Source: Streptomyces poriferorum
Lineage (GTDB): Bacteria; Actinomycetota; Actinomycetes; Streptomycetales; Streptomycetaceae
DNA: 57,775 nucleotides
Assembly (NCBI RefSeq): GCF_019399235.1
Contig: NZ_JAELVH010000007.1
Location: forward strand, 1 to 57,775
Reading direction: 5' to 3'
A program made the translations under genes and the position numbers. Under the pieces are notes generated by a model. That model did no database searches. It was not told where the DNA came from and saw only the letters and a program-made list of their open reading frames with translations. Below are positions 16,504 to 26,919 of the stretch, one piece after another. How positions within the stretch are numbered: the first letter of the stretch is position 1; every line of letters begins with the position of its first letter.

Positions 16504-17844
16504 TCAGGACTTCGCCCGACGACGGCGACCCCTGCCGCTCCGTACGAAGGCCGGAGTTTCGGAATCCGGGGCGGGCCCGGTGCGGTCGGCGGAGACGACC
16601 AGTGCCGCGAGCGCCGTGGTCACCGGCACCGAGGCGACCAGTCCGATCGAGCCGATCAGAGTGCGCACGATCTCCTCCGCCACCAGTTCGCTGTTGGCCA
16701 CCGTCCCCACGCTGCTCTGGGCGATCGAGAACAGCAGCAGCAAGGGAAGTGCGGCGCCCGCATAGGCGAGGACCAGGGTGTTGACCACCGAGGCGATGTG
16801 GTCGCGGCCGATCCTGATCCCTGCCCGGTAGAGCTTCTTCGCACTCATCGTCGGGTCCGCCTGGTGCAGTTCCCAGACCGCCGAGGTCTGGGTCACCGTC
16901 ACATCGTCGAGCACTCCCAGGGAGCCGATGATGACGCCGGCCAGCAGCAGCCCGCTCATGTCGATGTGCGGATACAGACCGTGGATGAGGCCGGTGTTGT
17001 CGTCGGTGTTCCCGCTCAGACTCGCCCAGCCGATGAAGAGCGAGCCGAGCAGCCCGATCAGCAGCAGTGAGATCAGGGTGCCGATGACGGCCACCGAGGT
17101 GCGGGCCGTCAGCCCGTGGCAGATGTAGAGCGCGATCAGCATGATGGCGCTCGCTCCGACGACCGCCACGACCAGCGGGTTCGAGCCCTGCAGGATGGCC
17201 GGAAGGATGAACAGGGTCAGGACGGCGAAGGACAGGGCGAGCGCCACCAGGGCCATCACCCCGCGCATTCTGCCCACGGCCACCACCACCAGCGCGAAGA
17301 CCCCGGCCAGCAGCATCAGCGGGAACTTCCGGTTCACGTCGGTCACGGAGTACTGGAGGTCACGGGGAGCGTCGGGCGCGTACGCGACGACCACCCCCTG
17401 CCCCTCCCGCAGTTGCCGGGGTGCGCCGGGCTGGACGACCTCGACGAACTTCCGGCCCTTGTCCCGACCGCTCGTGATCTCGACGGTCGCCTTCCCGCAG
17501 AGGTCGGCCGGGTCGCTCTCCTCGGTCTGCTCGCCGGTGGGCGGCGTGGTCCCGTCGCTGACGGGCAGCTGGGAGGCGTTCACGTCCTTGCAGTCGACCT
17601 TGTCGATGTTCACCACCTTTCCCTGCTGGGTCTGCCGGTCGAATCCGACACCGGTCCGCTCGTGCGCCGGCGCACCACCGGGCCAGAGGACCACGAGGCC
17701 GACGACGACCGCGGCCGCGAACGGGATCAGCACGGCGGCGATCACCTTGCGCAGGTGGCCGGAGACGGGTGCGGCGGGACCGTGGCTGTGGGAGTGCCCG
17801 TGCTGATGGCCCTGCGGTTCGGGGGCGTTATGGGGGGACGTCAC
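16504..17844 (-). CDS. YibE/F-family membrane protein
   Basis: Integral membrane protein of the YibE/F family, about 446 residues. A histidine-rich N-terminus (GHQHGHSHSHG) suggests metal contact; one TM segment follows (about residues 35-55), then an extracytoplasmic domain (about 60-165), then about seven TM segments with the LGVLDDVTVTQTSAVWEL signature. The end is basic (SGRGRRRRAKS). The start is uncertain: I use the GTG (VTSPHNAPEP); an ATG at 17883 (MNRGPFSS) is possible. It is divergent from the thiC riboswitch. Transport role is unproven. Confidence 0.85.
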   Translation of the reverse strand: MTSPHNAPEPQGHQHGHSHSHGPAAPVSGHLRKVIAAVLIPFAAAVVVGLVVLWPGGAPAHERTGVGFDRQTQQGKVVNIDKVDCKDVNASQLPVSDGTTPPTGEQTEESDPADLCGKATVEITSGRDKGRKFVEVVQPGAPRQLREGQGVVVAYAPDAPRDLQYSVTDVNRKFPLMLLAGVFALVVVAVGRMRGVMALVALALSFAVLTLFILPAILQGSNPLVVAVVGASAIMLIALYICHGLTARTSVAVIGTLISLLLIGLLGSLFIGWASLSGNTDDNTGLIHGLYPHIDMSGLLLAGVIIGSLGVLDDVTVTQTSAVWELHQADPTMSAKKLYRAGIRIGRDHIASVVNTLVLAYAGAALPLLLLFSIAQSSVGTVANSELVAEEIVRTLIGSIGLVASVPVTTALAALVVSADRTGPAPDSETPAFVRSGRGRRRRAKS

Positions 17845-17924
17845 CGGCCGATCATCGCAAGAAGAGAAGGGCCCTCTGTTCATCTCGCCGGCAAGGGCGC
17901 TAGCGTGGTGGCACCTTTGCACAC

Positions 17925-19840
<1,916 letters not shown>

Positions 19841-19854
19841 CGCCCGGTTGAGCA

Positions 19855-19897
19855 GGCGCTGTTCCGGACTGGCCGACGGCCCGTCCGGAACAGCGCC
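19855..19897 (+). terminator. thiC hairpin terminator
   Basis: Perfect 15-bp inverted repeat GGCGCTGTTCCGGAC / GTCCGGAACAGCGCC with a 13-base loop, 15 bases after the thiC stop. Confidence 0.85.
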
Positions 19898-19941
19898 CGA
19901 AAGCCTGGATCAAGGATCCGACGGCACGTCAAGATGTGTCC

Positions 19942-21633
19942 ATGGCAAACGAATCGGTCACCCCGCGCACCATCGCCGACCGCCACCTCGATCAGGTGGC
20001 CGCACACGATCCGATGACCTCCGCATGGCTGGGCCTGAACCCGGGCGACGACCGGCAGCCGGACCTCTCCCCGGACGGATTCGAGGCCCACGCCGAGCTG
20101 GCCCGGCGCAGTCTCGCCGCGCTCGACGCCGCTCCTGTGCCCGGCGACCCCGCCGAGCAGGCGTGCGCCCGGCTGCTGCGGGAACGGCTGACCGCCGAAC
20201 TCGCGATGCACGAAACCGGCGAGAACTACCGACAACTGCGCACGGTGGGCGCGCATGTCGAGCAGGTGCGGTCGATCTTCACCCTCATGCCCACGACCAC
20301 CGACGAGGACTGGGCGGCGGTGGCCGGCCGGCTGCGCAACCTCCCCGGGGCACTGGACGGCTACCGGAGCACCCTCACCGAGGGCATATCCCGCGGCCTG
20401 CTCGCTGCTCCCCGGCAGGCCGCCGGGGTGATCGGCCAGCTCGCCGACTGGACCGGGGAGTCCGCCGGACAGGGCGCGGGCAGGGACGCGGGCTGGTTCG
20501 CCGGCTTCGTCGCGGACGGCACCGAGCGGATGCGTCCTGAGCTGGATGCCGCCGCCCTCCGGGCCACCCGCGCCGTCTCCGAGTTCCGTGAGTGGCTGCG
20601 CGACACCTACCTCCCCGCTGCGGCGGGCACTCCGGACGCGGTGGGCCGGGAGCGCTATCTGCGGGCCGCCCGGCACAACACCGGCGCCGAACTCGACCTG
20701 GACGAGGCCTACAACTGGGCCTGGGACGAGTTCCACCGGACGCTCGCCGAGATGCGCGTCGAAGCCGTGCGCATCCTGCCCGGCGCGGGCCTCCTCGAGA
20801 CCATGCACCACCTGGAGGAGCACGGCCACGCGGTCAAGGGTGAGGAAGCCGCCCGCGACTGGTTGCAGCAGCTGATGGACGAGGCGATCAGCACGCTCGA
20901 CGGCAGCCACTTCGACCTCTCCGGTCCGCTCCGCAAGGTCGAGTCCCGCATCGCGCCGGCCGGCAGCGCCTCCGGCCCCTACTACCAGGGCCCGAGCCTC
21001 GACTTCAGCCGCCCGGGACGTACCTTCCTGCCCGCTCTGGAGCAGGGCACCTACCCGACCTGGCAGCTCGTCAGCATCTGGTACCACGAGGGCGTACCCG
21101 GCCATCACCTCCAGTTCGCCCAGTGGGTCACGGTCGCCGACCGCCTCAGCCGCTACCAGGTCACCGAGGGCATGGTCAGCGCCAACATCGAAGGCTGGGC
21201 GCTGTATGCCGAGCGATTCATGGACGATCTGGGCTGCTTCTCCGAACCCGCGCGCCGGCTCGGCTTCCTGGACGGGCAGATGCTGCGCACCATCCGGGTG
21301 ATCGTCGACATCGGCATGCACCTCGGGCTCGCCGTCCCCGCCGACTCGGGCTTCCACCCGGGCGAACGCTGGACGGGCGCCCTCGCAGCGGAGTTCATGG
21401 CCACCTACAACGGCAGCCCCGCTGCCCGCCGTGACGCGGAGATCGACCGCTACCTCGGCTGGCCCGGCCAGGCCATCGGCTACAAGCTCGGCGAACGCGC
21501 CTGGCTCCAGGGCCGCGCGGAGGCGAAGCGGCGCCATGGTGCGGCCTTCGACCTCAAGGCCTGGCACATGAAGGCACTGTCCCAGGGCTCGTTGGGGCTC
21601 GATGACCTGGTGGGCAGCCTGGCGGCGCTGTAG
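19942..21633 (+). CDS. DUF885 zinc-dependent carboxypeptidase-like protein
   Basis: A 563-residue DUF885 protein, related to M32/M2-like gluzincin peptidases. The zinc motif H-E-x3-G-H is seen in WYHEGVPGHHLQ (about residue 377), with the third ligand region NIEGWALYAERFM downstream. No signal peptide, so cytoplasmic. I start at ATG MANESVTPRTIADRHLDQV; a GTG two codons upstream is also possible. Peptide substrates unknown; known relatives act on dipeptides or as carboxypeptidases. Confidence 0.86.
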   Translation: MANESVTPRTIADRHLDQVAAHDPMTSAWLGLNPGDDRQPDLSPDGFEAHAELARRSLAALDAAPVPGDPAEQACARLLRERLTAELAMHETGENYRQLRTVGAHVEQVRSIFTLMPTTTDEDWAAVAGRLRNLPGALDGYRSTLTEGISRGLLAAPRQAAGVIGQLADWTGESAGQGAGRDAGWFAGFVADGTERMRPELDAAALRATRAVSEFREWLRDTYLPAAAGTPDAVGRERYLRAARHNTGAELDLDEAYNWAWDEFHRTLAEMRVEAVRILPGAGLLETMHHLEEHGHAVKGEEAARDWLQQLMDEAISTLDGSHFDLSGPLRKVESRIAPAGSASGPYYQGPSLDFSRPGRTFLPALEQGTYPTWQLVSIWYHEGVPGHHLQFAQWVTVADRLSRYQVTEGMVSANIEGWALYAERFMDDLGCFSEPARRLGFLDGQMLRTIRVIVDIGMHLGLAVPADSGFHPGERWTGALAAEFMATYNGSPAARRDAEIDRYLGWPGQAIGYKLGERAWLQGRAEAKRRHGAAFDLKAWHMKALSQGSLGLDDLVGSLAAL

Positions 21634-21686
21634 GTCCGGAAACGACCGGGGCCGACACCCCGGGGGCCGTCGTGGATCTTCCGGGA

Positions 21687-21845
21687 ACCGGCCTCGGCGC
21701 GCGGATCGCCCGAGCGCGGACCGCCCGAGCACCGGCCCCGGTGCGCGGACCGCCCGAGCGACCCGGCCTCGGCACGTGGACCTCCCGAGCACGGACCTTC
21801 CGAGCACGAGCCCCGGTGCGCGGACCGCCCGAGCCACCGCCCCGG
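21687..21845. repeat. degenerate 15-bp/60-bp compound repeat (GCGCGGACCGCCCGA)
   Basis: Six near-copies of a 15-bp unit GCGCGGACCGCCCGA, some separated by a 14-bp GC-rich spacer ending CCCCGGT, fill the gap between the convergent DUF885 and membrane-protein genes. The spacer-plus-unit block recurs, giving a higher-order period. No other feature is seen in 21634-21845. Confidence 0.75.
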
Positions 21846-22664
21846 TCATTCCGGTTCGTGCTCGGGCCCGCCGAAGTCGGGGCTGGTGAAGTCCGGGCTC
21901 GTGAACGTCGGGCGGGGAGCGGCGGCCGGGCCGTCGTCCGGGCTGGTGAAGTCGGGCCTGCTGTAGCCGATCTTCGGGATGCGGTTGGGCGAGCGGTGCG
22001 GGATGCGCGCGGCCGGGGCGGCCCCGGGGTCGGCGAGGGCGTCCCGCAGGAACGGCAGGATGCCGCGCTCCAGCAGGGCGTGGCGCCAGGCCTCCCTGGC
22101 GCGGGCCACGTCCTCCGGGAACTCCTCGCCATGCTCCTCGGCATCCACCGATGTCGAGCCGTTGCGCAGAGCCGTGACCAGAAGGCCGACGGCGGCGACG
22201 AGGATGGCGGCCGCCATCGCCGCCGCGAAGAACCAGCCCGCGCCGACCATGGTGCGCGCGAACGACGGGGGCGGGTCGAGAGCCTTCAGGATGTAACCGA
22301 TGAGCAGGAAGATCACCGCGGCGGTGCCTGCCAGCACCGGAGCCAGGACGGTGATGACGACTCCCACGCCGGCGCCCGACTGCCGGGCGCCGTGCGCGCC
22401 GGTGTCGGGTTCGCCGTCCTCGTCCGATCCGGCGGCCGCGGCGCGGATTTCCTCGCGGGCCTTCACGTAGTGCTCGTACTCGGTGGCCGCCGCGGCGGTG
22501 ATCAGCGCGGTGGCGGCCATAGCCATGGTGCGTAGCTGCACCGGATTGAGCCGTTCGCCGACAGCGGCCAGATCCGGTCGTTCATGGGCGTGACGCAGTG
22601 CGTCGTCGAGGATCCGCTCGTACTCGGGCCGGTCCTCGGTCAGCAGGTGCGGAGCGCTGTTCAT
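21846..22664 (-). CDS. hypothetical membrane protein
   Basis: About 272 residues with two hydrophobic segments (VVITVLAPVLAGTAAVIFLLIG, about residue 104, and AAAMAAAILVAAVGLLVTAL, about 150), a charged N-terminal region and a low-complexity C-terminal tail with repeated TSPDF. I start at the second ATG (MNSAPHLLTED), six bases after GGGGG. No family recognised. Short repeats just beyond its stop codon fill the gap to the next gene. Confidence 0.7.
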   Translation of the reverse strand: MNSAPHLLTEDRPEYERILDDALRHAHERPDLAAVGERLNPVQLRTMAMAATALITAAAATEYEHYVKAREEIRAAAAGSDEDGEPDTGAHGARQSGAGVGVVITVLAPVLAGTAAVIFLLIGYILKALDPPPSFARTMVGAGWFFAAAMAAAILVAAVGLLVTALRNGSTSVDAEEHGEEFPEDVARAREAWRHALLERGILPFLRDALADPGAAPAARIPHRSPNRIPKIGYSRPDFTSPDDGPAAAPRPTFTSPDFTSPDFGGPEHEPE

Positions 22665-22851
22665 GTGCATCCCCCGATGCTCCGTAGGGCCTGTTTACCC
22701 GGTCGAACCGGGCAGTCGGGCGGAAACGGAGGAGAGCCTGCTACTGATACGCCGATGGTAGAGCGCCCACGGCACGGGGTGACAGGGGGTTTCCGGAAAT
22801 AGGCCCAGTGGTCCGCGTGTTCAGGTCGGGGTGCGTCTTCCCCGAAGAACG

Positions 22852-23910
22852 TCAGTCATGCAGCGGGAGCTGAACGACCAGTAGCTTTCCGGCCATGGTC
22901 ACTCCGCCGTCCATGGCGATCGCGAGCCCGTCCGCGTACACGTGCGGACCGTCCACCAGCGGTCCCGACCTGTCCTCGCCGTCCTCGGAGCCGACCTCGC
23001 CGAGAAGGTAGGGAATGGGGCTGTGACCATGGACGACGCGTCGGCCGCCGTAGGCCGCCATGAGCTCCTGCACGGCCTGCGGACCCGCTTCGTCGCGGAA
23101 GGCGAACCGCTTGGTCAGCTTGCGGAAGAGGTCCCAGCACTCGTCGGCGTCGTTCCGCGTGAGAATGGCGTGCACTGTGTCGTTGACGTCCTCGATGGTG
23201 GACCCGTAATCGAGGTACGCCGTCGTGTCCGAGTGCATCAGGAGGTGCTCGTCCTCCTCGACGACGGCGTCGAGCCGGGACATCCACTGGAGGTGGACGT
23301 CCTGGAGCCGCTCCATGTCCGTCTTCTGACCGCCGTTCAGCAGCCAGGCGGCCTGGAATGTGGCGGTGCCCGCGCCGGAGTTGACGGGGGTGTCGCCGAA
23401 GCGCTTGGCGCCGATGAGGAGCAGTTCGTGGTTGCCCATCAGGGCCTTGCAGTAGCCGCCCGCGGCCGCGGCCTCGGCGGAGAGCCGCATCACGAGGTCG
23501 ATGACGCCGATTCCGTCGGGTCCCCGGTCGGTGAAGTCGCCCAGGAACCAGAGCCGCGCGTTGCCCGCGGACCAGTTGCCCTCGGAGTCGATGAGGCCCT
23601 GCTCGGTGAGGGCGGCGAGGAGTTCGTCGAGATAGCCGTGGACGTCACCGACGACGTACAGCGGGCCGAGCCCCGACTCCTGTGCGGGACGCGGCTCGGG
23701 CACGGCCCGTACCTGGACGGTGTCCTCGCGCCTGATCACGGGGAGGTCGCGCGCGGTCGGGGTGTACCCCTCCGGCGGCTCGCCCCCCGGGAATCCGCTG
23801 CCCGGGTGCGGTGAGGCGGGCGGCGCAGGGGACTGCGCATAGGGCGGTACGCGGAAGTCGCGCAACGTCGCCGTCCGCACCACGGGTTCCTGACCGGCCC
23901 CCTGTGTCAT
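22852..23910 (-). CDS. PPP-type metallophosphoesterase
   Basis: A calcineurin-like/PPP-family phosphatase of 352 residues. The dinuclear metal motifs are clear: GDVHGY (about residue 85), GDFTDRGPDG and GNHELL, with a later HGHSPIP. The start is the ATG of MTQGAGQEPVVRT, after GGAGGGG; the 411-residue frame includes untranslated leader. The roughly 70-residue N-terminal extension is proline-rich and unlike minimal PPP enzymes. It could act on phosphoproteins or on dinucleotides such as Ap4A. It lies downstream of the LacI gene on the same strand. Confidence 0.86.
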   Translation of the reverse strand: MTQGAGQEPVVRTATLRDFRVPPYAQSPAPPASPHPGSGFPGGEPPEGYTPTARDLPVIRREDTVQVRAVPEPRPAQESGLGPLYVVGDVHGYLDELLAALTEQGLIDSEGNWSAGNARLWFLGDFTDRGPDGIGVIDLVMRLSAEAAAAGGYCKALMGNHELLLIGAKRFGDTPVNSGAGTATFQAAWLLNGGQKTDMERLQDVHLQWMSRLDAVVEEDEHLLMHSDTTAYLDYGSTIEDVNDTVHAILTRNDADECWDLFRKLTKRFAFRDEAGPQAVQELMAAYGGRRVVHGHSPIPYLLGEVGSEDGEDRSGPLVDGPHVYADGLAIAMDGGVTMAGKLLVVQLPLHD

Positions 23911-24083
23911 CGACCCCTCCACCACCGTCGTGCCGCCGTACACCTGACGGGCCCTGCTGGTCGGGGCGGTCCGCGGTGTCGTGCGCCCATCATAGGAATG
24001 AGGATCGTGCTCTGTGACGCACCAGGGGTGGTGAATCCGTGCGCACGCCAGGTTCGTCGGTCGATTGGTCCCAATTCGCCTGA

Positions 24084-25196
24084 TCAATCCCCTGCCGGGG
24101 AGCGCGGCGCACTGACCGTGGTGCGTGGTGGACGGCGTTGCGAGGAGGTCCGGACGATGAGTTCCGTAGGTATGACCTGTTCCACCGGTCCGTCCTGGTC
24201 GACGCCTTCGATGGCGTCGATGAGCAGCTGGACGACCGCGGTGCCGATGCGCCGGGGCTTGAGCGAGAGCGTCGTGATGGGCGGCTCGGTCGTCGCGTAC
24301 ACCGTGGACTCGCTGCAGCAGACCAGCAGCAGGTCCTCCGGGACGCGCAGGCCGTACCGGCGGGCGGCCGCCAGCAGATCGGTGCCGTTGGGGTCGAAGA
24401 GGCCGTACACGGCGTCAGGGCGGTCCGGGCGGGCCAGCAGGCGGTCGGCCGCCACAGCGCCCGCACACGGGTCGTGGGCGGGGTACGACTCGTACACCGG
24501 GTCCTGGCCGACGCGCTCGCACCAGTGGAGGTACGCGGTGGTCGAGAGCCGCGTGTACGTGTCGGTGGTGGTGCCGGTGAGCAGCCCGATACGGCGCGCC
24601 CCGGCGGCGGCGAGGTGGTCGAGGAGGTCGAGCACGGCGGCCCGGTGGTCGTTGTCCACCCAGGCGGTGACCGGAAGGGTCCCGGCCGGCCGGCCGTCGG
24701 ACACGACGGGCAGCCCTTGGCGTACGAGTTCGGTGACGACCGGGTCCTGGTCGGAGGGGTCGATCACGACGGTGCCGTCGAGCGCGACGTTCGACCAGAC
24801 GTCGTGGCGTGAGGTGGCGGGGAGGATGACGAGGGCGTAGCCGCGGGCGAGTGCGGCGGAGGTGGCGGCTCGGGCCATCTCGGCGAAGTACGCGAATTCG
24901 GTGAAGGTGAAAGGTTCATCCCCGTAGGTCGTCACGGTCAGGCCGATGAGGCCGGACTTTCCGGTACGGAGGGTTCGGGCCGCGGCGGACGGGCGGTAGC
25001 CCAGACGCTCGGCGACCTCGCGGACATGGCGGCGGGTGGCGTCCGGGAGCCTGCCCTTGCCGTTGAGCGCGTCGGAGACGGTCGTGATGGAGACCCCGGC
25101 GGCGGCGGCCACGTCCCGGATTCCTGCTCGTCCCTGCCGGCCGCCGCGCCGGGGGGTCTCCGTCCGGCTCACCTGGTGCTTCCCTGCTGCTGTCAT
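24084..25196 (-). CDS. LacI-family transcriptional regulator
   Basis: A 370-residue LacI/GalR repressor: HTH and hinge at about residues 24-80 (IRDVAAAAGVSITTVSDALNGKGRL) followed by a periplasmic-binding-like sugar domain. A basic 20-residue tail precedes the HTH. No sugar transporter gene is adjacent, so its target is not local unless it acts on the phosphatase downstream. An 11-bp palindrome lies 177 bases upstream of its start. Confidence 0.9.
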   Translation of the reverse strand: MTAAGKHQVSRTETPRRGGRQGRAGIRDVAAAAGVSITTVSDALNGKGRLPDATRRHVREVAERLGYRPSAAARTLRTGKSGLIGLTVTTYGDEPFTFTEFAYFAEMARAATSAALARGYALVILPATSRHDVWSNVALDGTVVIDPSDQDPVVTELVRQGLPVVSDGRPAGTLPVTAWVDNDHRAAVLDLLDHLAAAGARRIGLLTGTTTDTYTRLSTTAYLHWCERVGQDPVYESYPAHDPCAGAVAADRLLARPDRPDAVYGLFDPNGTDLLAAARRYGLRVPEDLLLVCCSESTVYATTEPPITTLSLKPRRIGTAVVQLLIDAIEGVDQDGPVEQVIPTELIVRTSSQRRPPRTTVSAPRSPAGD

Positions 25197-25372
25197 GGCG
25201 AGCCGATAGTAGGGCTCGGGCGGGCACTTGGCCCGGTCGCATATTCACTCGTTGACAGGCACGTTTCTGCATGGTCATCAACGATCAATCACCTTGCTAA
25301 TCAAGGGCGTTACGGGGTCGGGCCATCATGTGTCACGCGTCGGGCCGGATGGGCCTGGCGATAGGTGGATGT

Positions 25373-25402
25373 CTCGAAGAGGTCTCAACTCACCTCTTCG
25401 AG
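25373..25402. other. 11-bp inverted repeat CTCGAAGAGGT/ACCTCTTCGAG
   Basis: Perfect inverted repeat with an 8-base loop (CTCAACTC) in the 370-bp gap between the divergent LacI and hisC genes. It could be a hairpin in a small or leader RNA, or a regulator site; it is 165 bases from hisC. Nothing else clear is seen in 25197-25566. Confidence 0.6.
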
Positions 25403-25566
25403 GGACGCGCGCCACGGCGTGAGCCACCGGCGCGCGCCAGGGTACGGAGCGCTCCCCCTCATTCCGGGGCTCATCCGGCGAATCAACGGCCTGCCATTCG
25501 CAGCGGCGCCCAATCCTCATAAGGTGAGCAGTATTGATGTGTACGGACGGTCGAGGAGGACCTGCG

Positions 25567-26646
25567 GTGAGCGAGACGAGCCCCAAGCTGCGTGCCGAAC
25601 TGGATGGCGTTCCCGCATATGTGCCGGGCAAGCCGGCCGCGGCGGGCGGACCGGTCGCGTTCAAGTTGTCCTCCAACGAGAACCCGTATCCGCCGCTGCC
25701 CGGCGTGATGGAGTCCGCGCTGGCCGCGGCCGCCCACTTCAACCGGTACCCGGACATGGCCTGCACCGCGCTGATGAACGAGTTGTCCGACCGATTCGGT
25801 GTGCCGCTCTCGCACCTGGCCACCGGCACCGGCTCGGTCGGCGTGGCCCAGCAGCTGCTGCAGGCCACCTCGGGCCCGGGCGACGAGGTCATCTACGCCT
25901 GGCGTTCCTTCGAGGCGTACCCGATCATCACCCAGGTCAGCGGTGCCACGTCGGTGAAGGTGCCGCTGACCGACGGTGAGGTGCACGATCTGGACGCGAT
26001 GGCGGACGCGATCACCGACCGGACCCGGATGATCTTCGTCTGCAACCCGAACAACCCGACCGGCACCGTGGTGCGCCGGGCTGAGCTGGAGCGGTTCCTG
26101 GACCGGGTGCCGGGCGATGTGCTCGTGGTGCTCGACGAGGCGTACAAGGAGTTCATCCGCGACCCCGAGGTTCCCGACGGCATCGAGATCTACCGCGACC
26201 GGCCCAATGTGGCGGTGCTGCGGACGTTCTCCAAGGCCTACGGCCTGGCGGGGCTGCGGGTCGGCTTCGCCGTGGCCCATGAGCCGGTGGCGGCCGCGCT
26301 GCGCAAGACGGCGGTGCCCTTCGGCGTCAGCCAGCTCGCCCAGGACGCGGCGGTGGCCTCGCTCCGGGCCGAGGACGAACTCCTGGGCCGGGTGGGCTCC
26401 TTGGTGTGCGAGCGGCAGCGGGTGTACGAGACGCTGGTGCGACAGGGGTGGACGGTGCCCGAGTCCCAGGCGAACTTCGTCTGGCTGCGCCTGGGGGACC
26501 GTACCGCCGACTTCGCCGCGGTCTGCGAGAAGGCCGGTGTGGTGGTCAGGCCGTTCGCGGGCGAGGGCGTGCGGGTCTCCATCGGCGAGAACGAGGCGAA
26601 CGACCTGTTCCTGAAGGTCACGGAGTCGTACCGCAAGGAGCTGTAG
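25567..26646 (+). CDS. hisC: histidinol-phosphate aminotransferase
   Basis: Fold-type I PLP aminotransferase, about 359 residues. The PLP lysine is in [14 protein letters not shown] (about residue 222), preceded by NPNNPTG and the DEAYKEF block, a strong HisC signature. The start is the GTG of [12 protein letters not shown] after GAGGAGG; the upstream ATG lacks a ribosome site. Such a copy outside the his operon is a common second HisC/aromatic aminotransferase (HisC2/Pat type) in streptomycetes, so the substrate could be phenylpyruvate or histidinol phosphate. Confidence 0.86.
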   Translation: MSETSPKLRAELDGVPAYVPGKPAAAGGPVAFKLSSNENPYPPLPGVMESALAAAAHFNRYPDMACTALMNELSDRFGVPLSHLATGTGSVGVAQQLLQATSGPGDEVIYAWRSFEAYPIITQVSGATSVKVPLTDGEVHDLDAMADAITDRTRMIFVCNPNNPTGTVVRRAELERFLDRVPGDVLVVLDEAYKEFIRDPEVPDGIEIYRDRPNVAVLRTFSKAYGLAGLRVGFAVAHEPVAAALRKTAVPFGVSQLAQDAAVASLRAEDELLGRVGSLVCERQRVYETLVRQGWTVPESQANFVWLRLGDRTADFAAVCEKAGVVVRPFAGEGVRVSIGENEANDLFLKVTESYRKEL

Positions 26647-26666
26647 CTCCGGCGCGCTCGGTCCGG

Positions 26667-26700
26667 CGGCCCCGTATCTCGTTCGCGAGGTGCGGGGCCG
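26667..26700 (+). terminator. hairpin terminator after hisC
   Basis: CGGCCCCG ... CGGGGCCG stem extended by ATCTCG/CGAGGT around a TTCG loop, about 20 bases after the hisC stop. Confidence 0.7.
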
Positions 26701-26819
26701 TTCGCGTGGGCGGACGTGGGGCCGGGGGTGTCTGCTTCGGGAGGAATGATCGCTACGTCCCGGAGGGGGTACCCCGGTCACCTCTCCCGAATGCCTGTGC
26801 GCCATAATTTGCTTGTGAA

Positions 26820-26835
26820 TGTGAACGCGTTCACA
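26820..26835. promoter_or_regulatory. Rex operator (TGTGAACGCGTTCACA)
   Basis: Perfect 16-bp palindrome identical to the Rex operator consensus of S. coelicolor, where the NADH/NAD+ sensor Rex represses cytochrome bd genes. It lies 85 bases before the cydA start, so the operon should be induced when NADH rises under low oxygen. Confidence 0.94.
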
Positions 26836-26919
26836 AGCGTGTCCTGCTTCCTCCCTTGATCGGTTGGATTTAAAGGACAAACTGCCGGTGTATCGGCGGC
26901 GACGTAAGGAGAAGACGAC

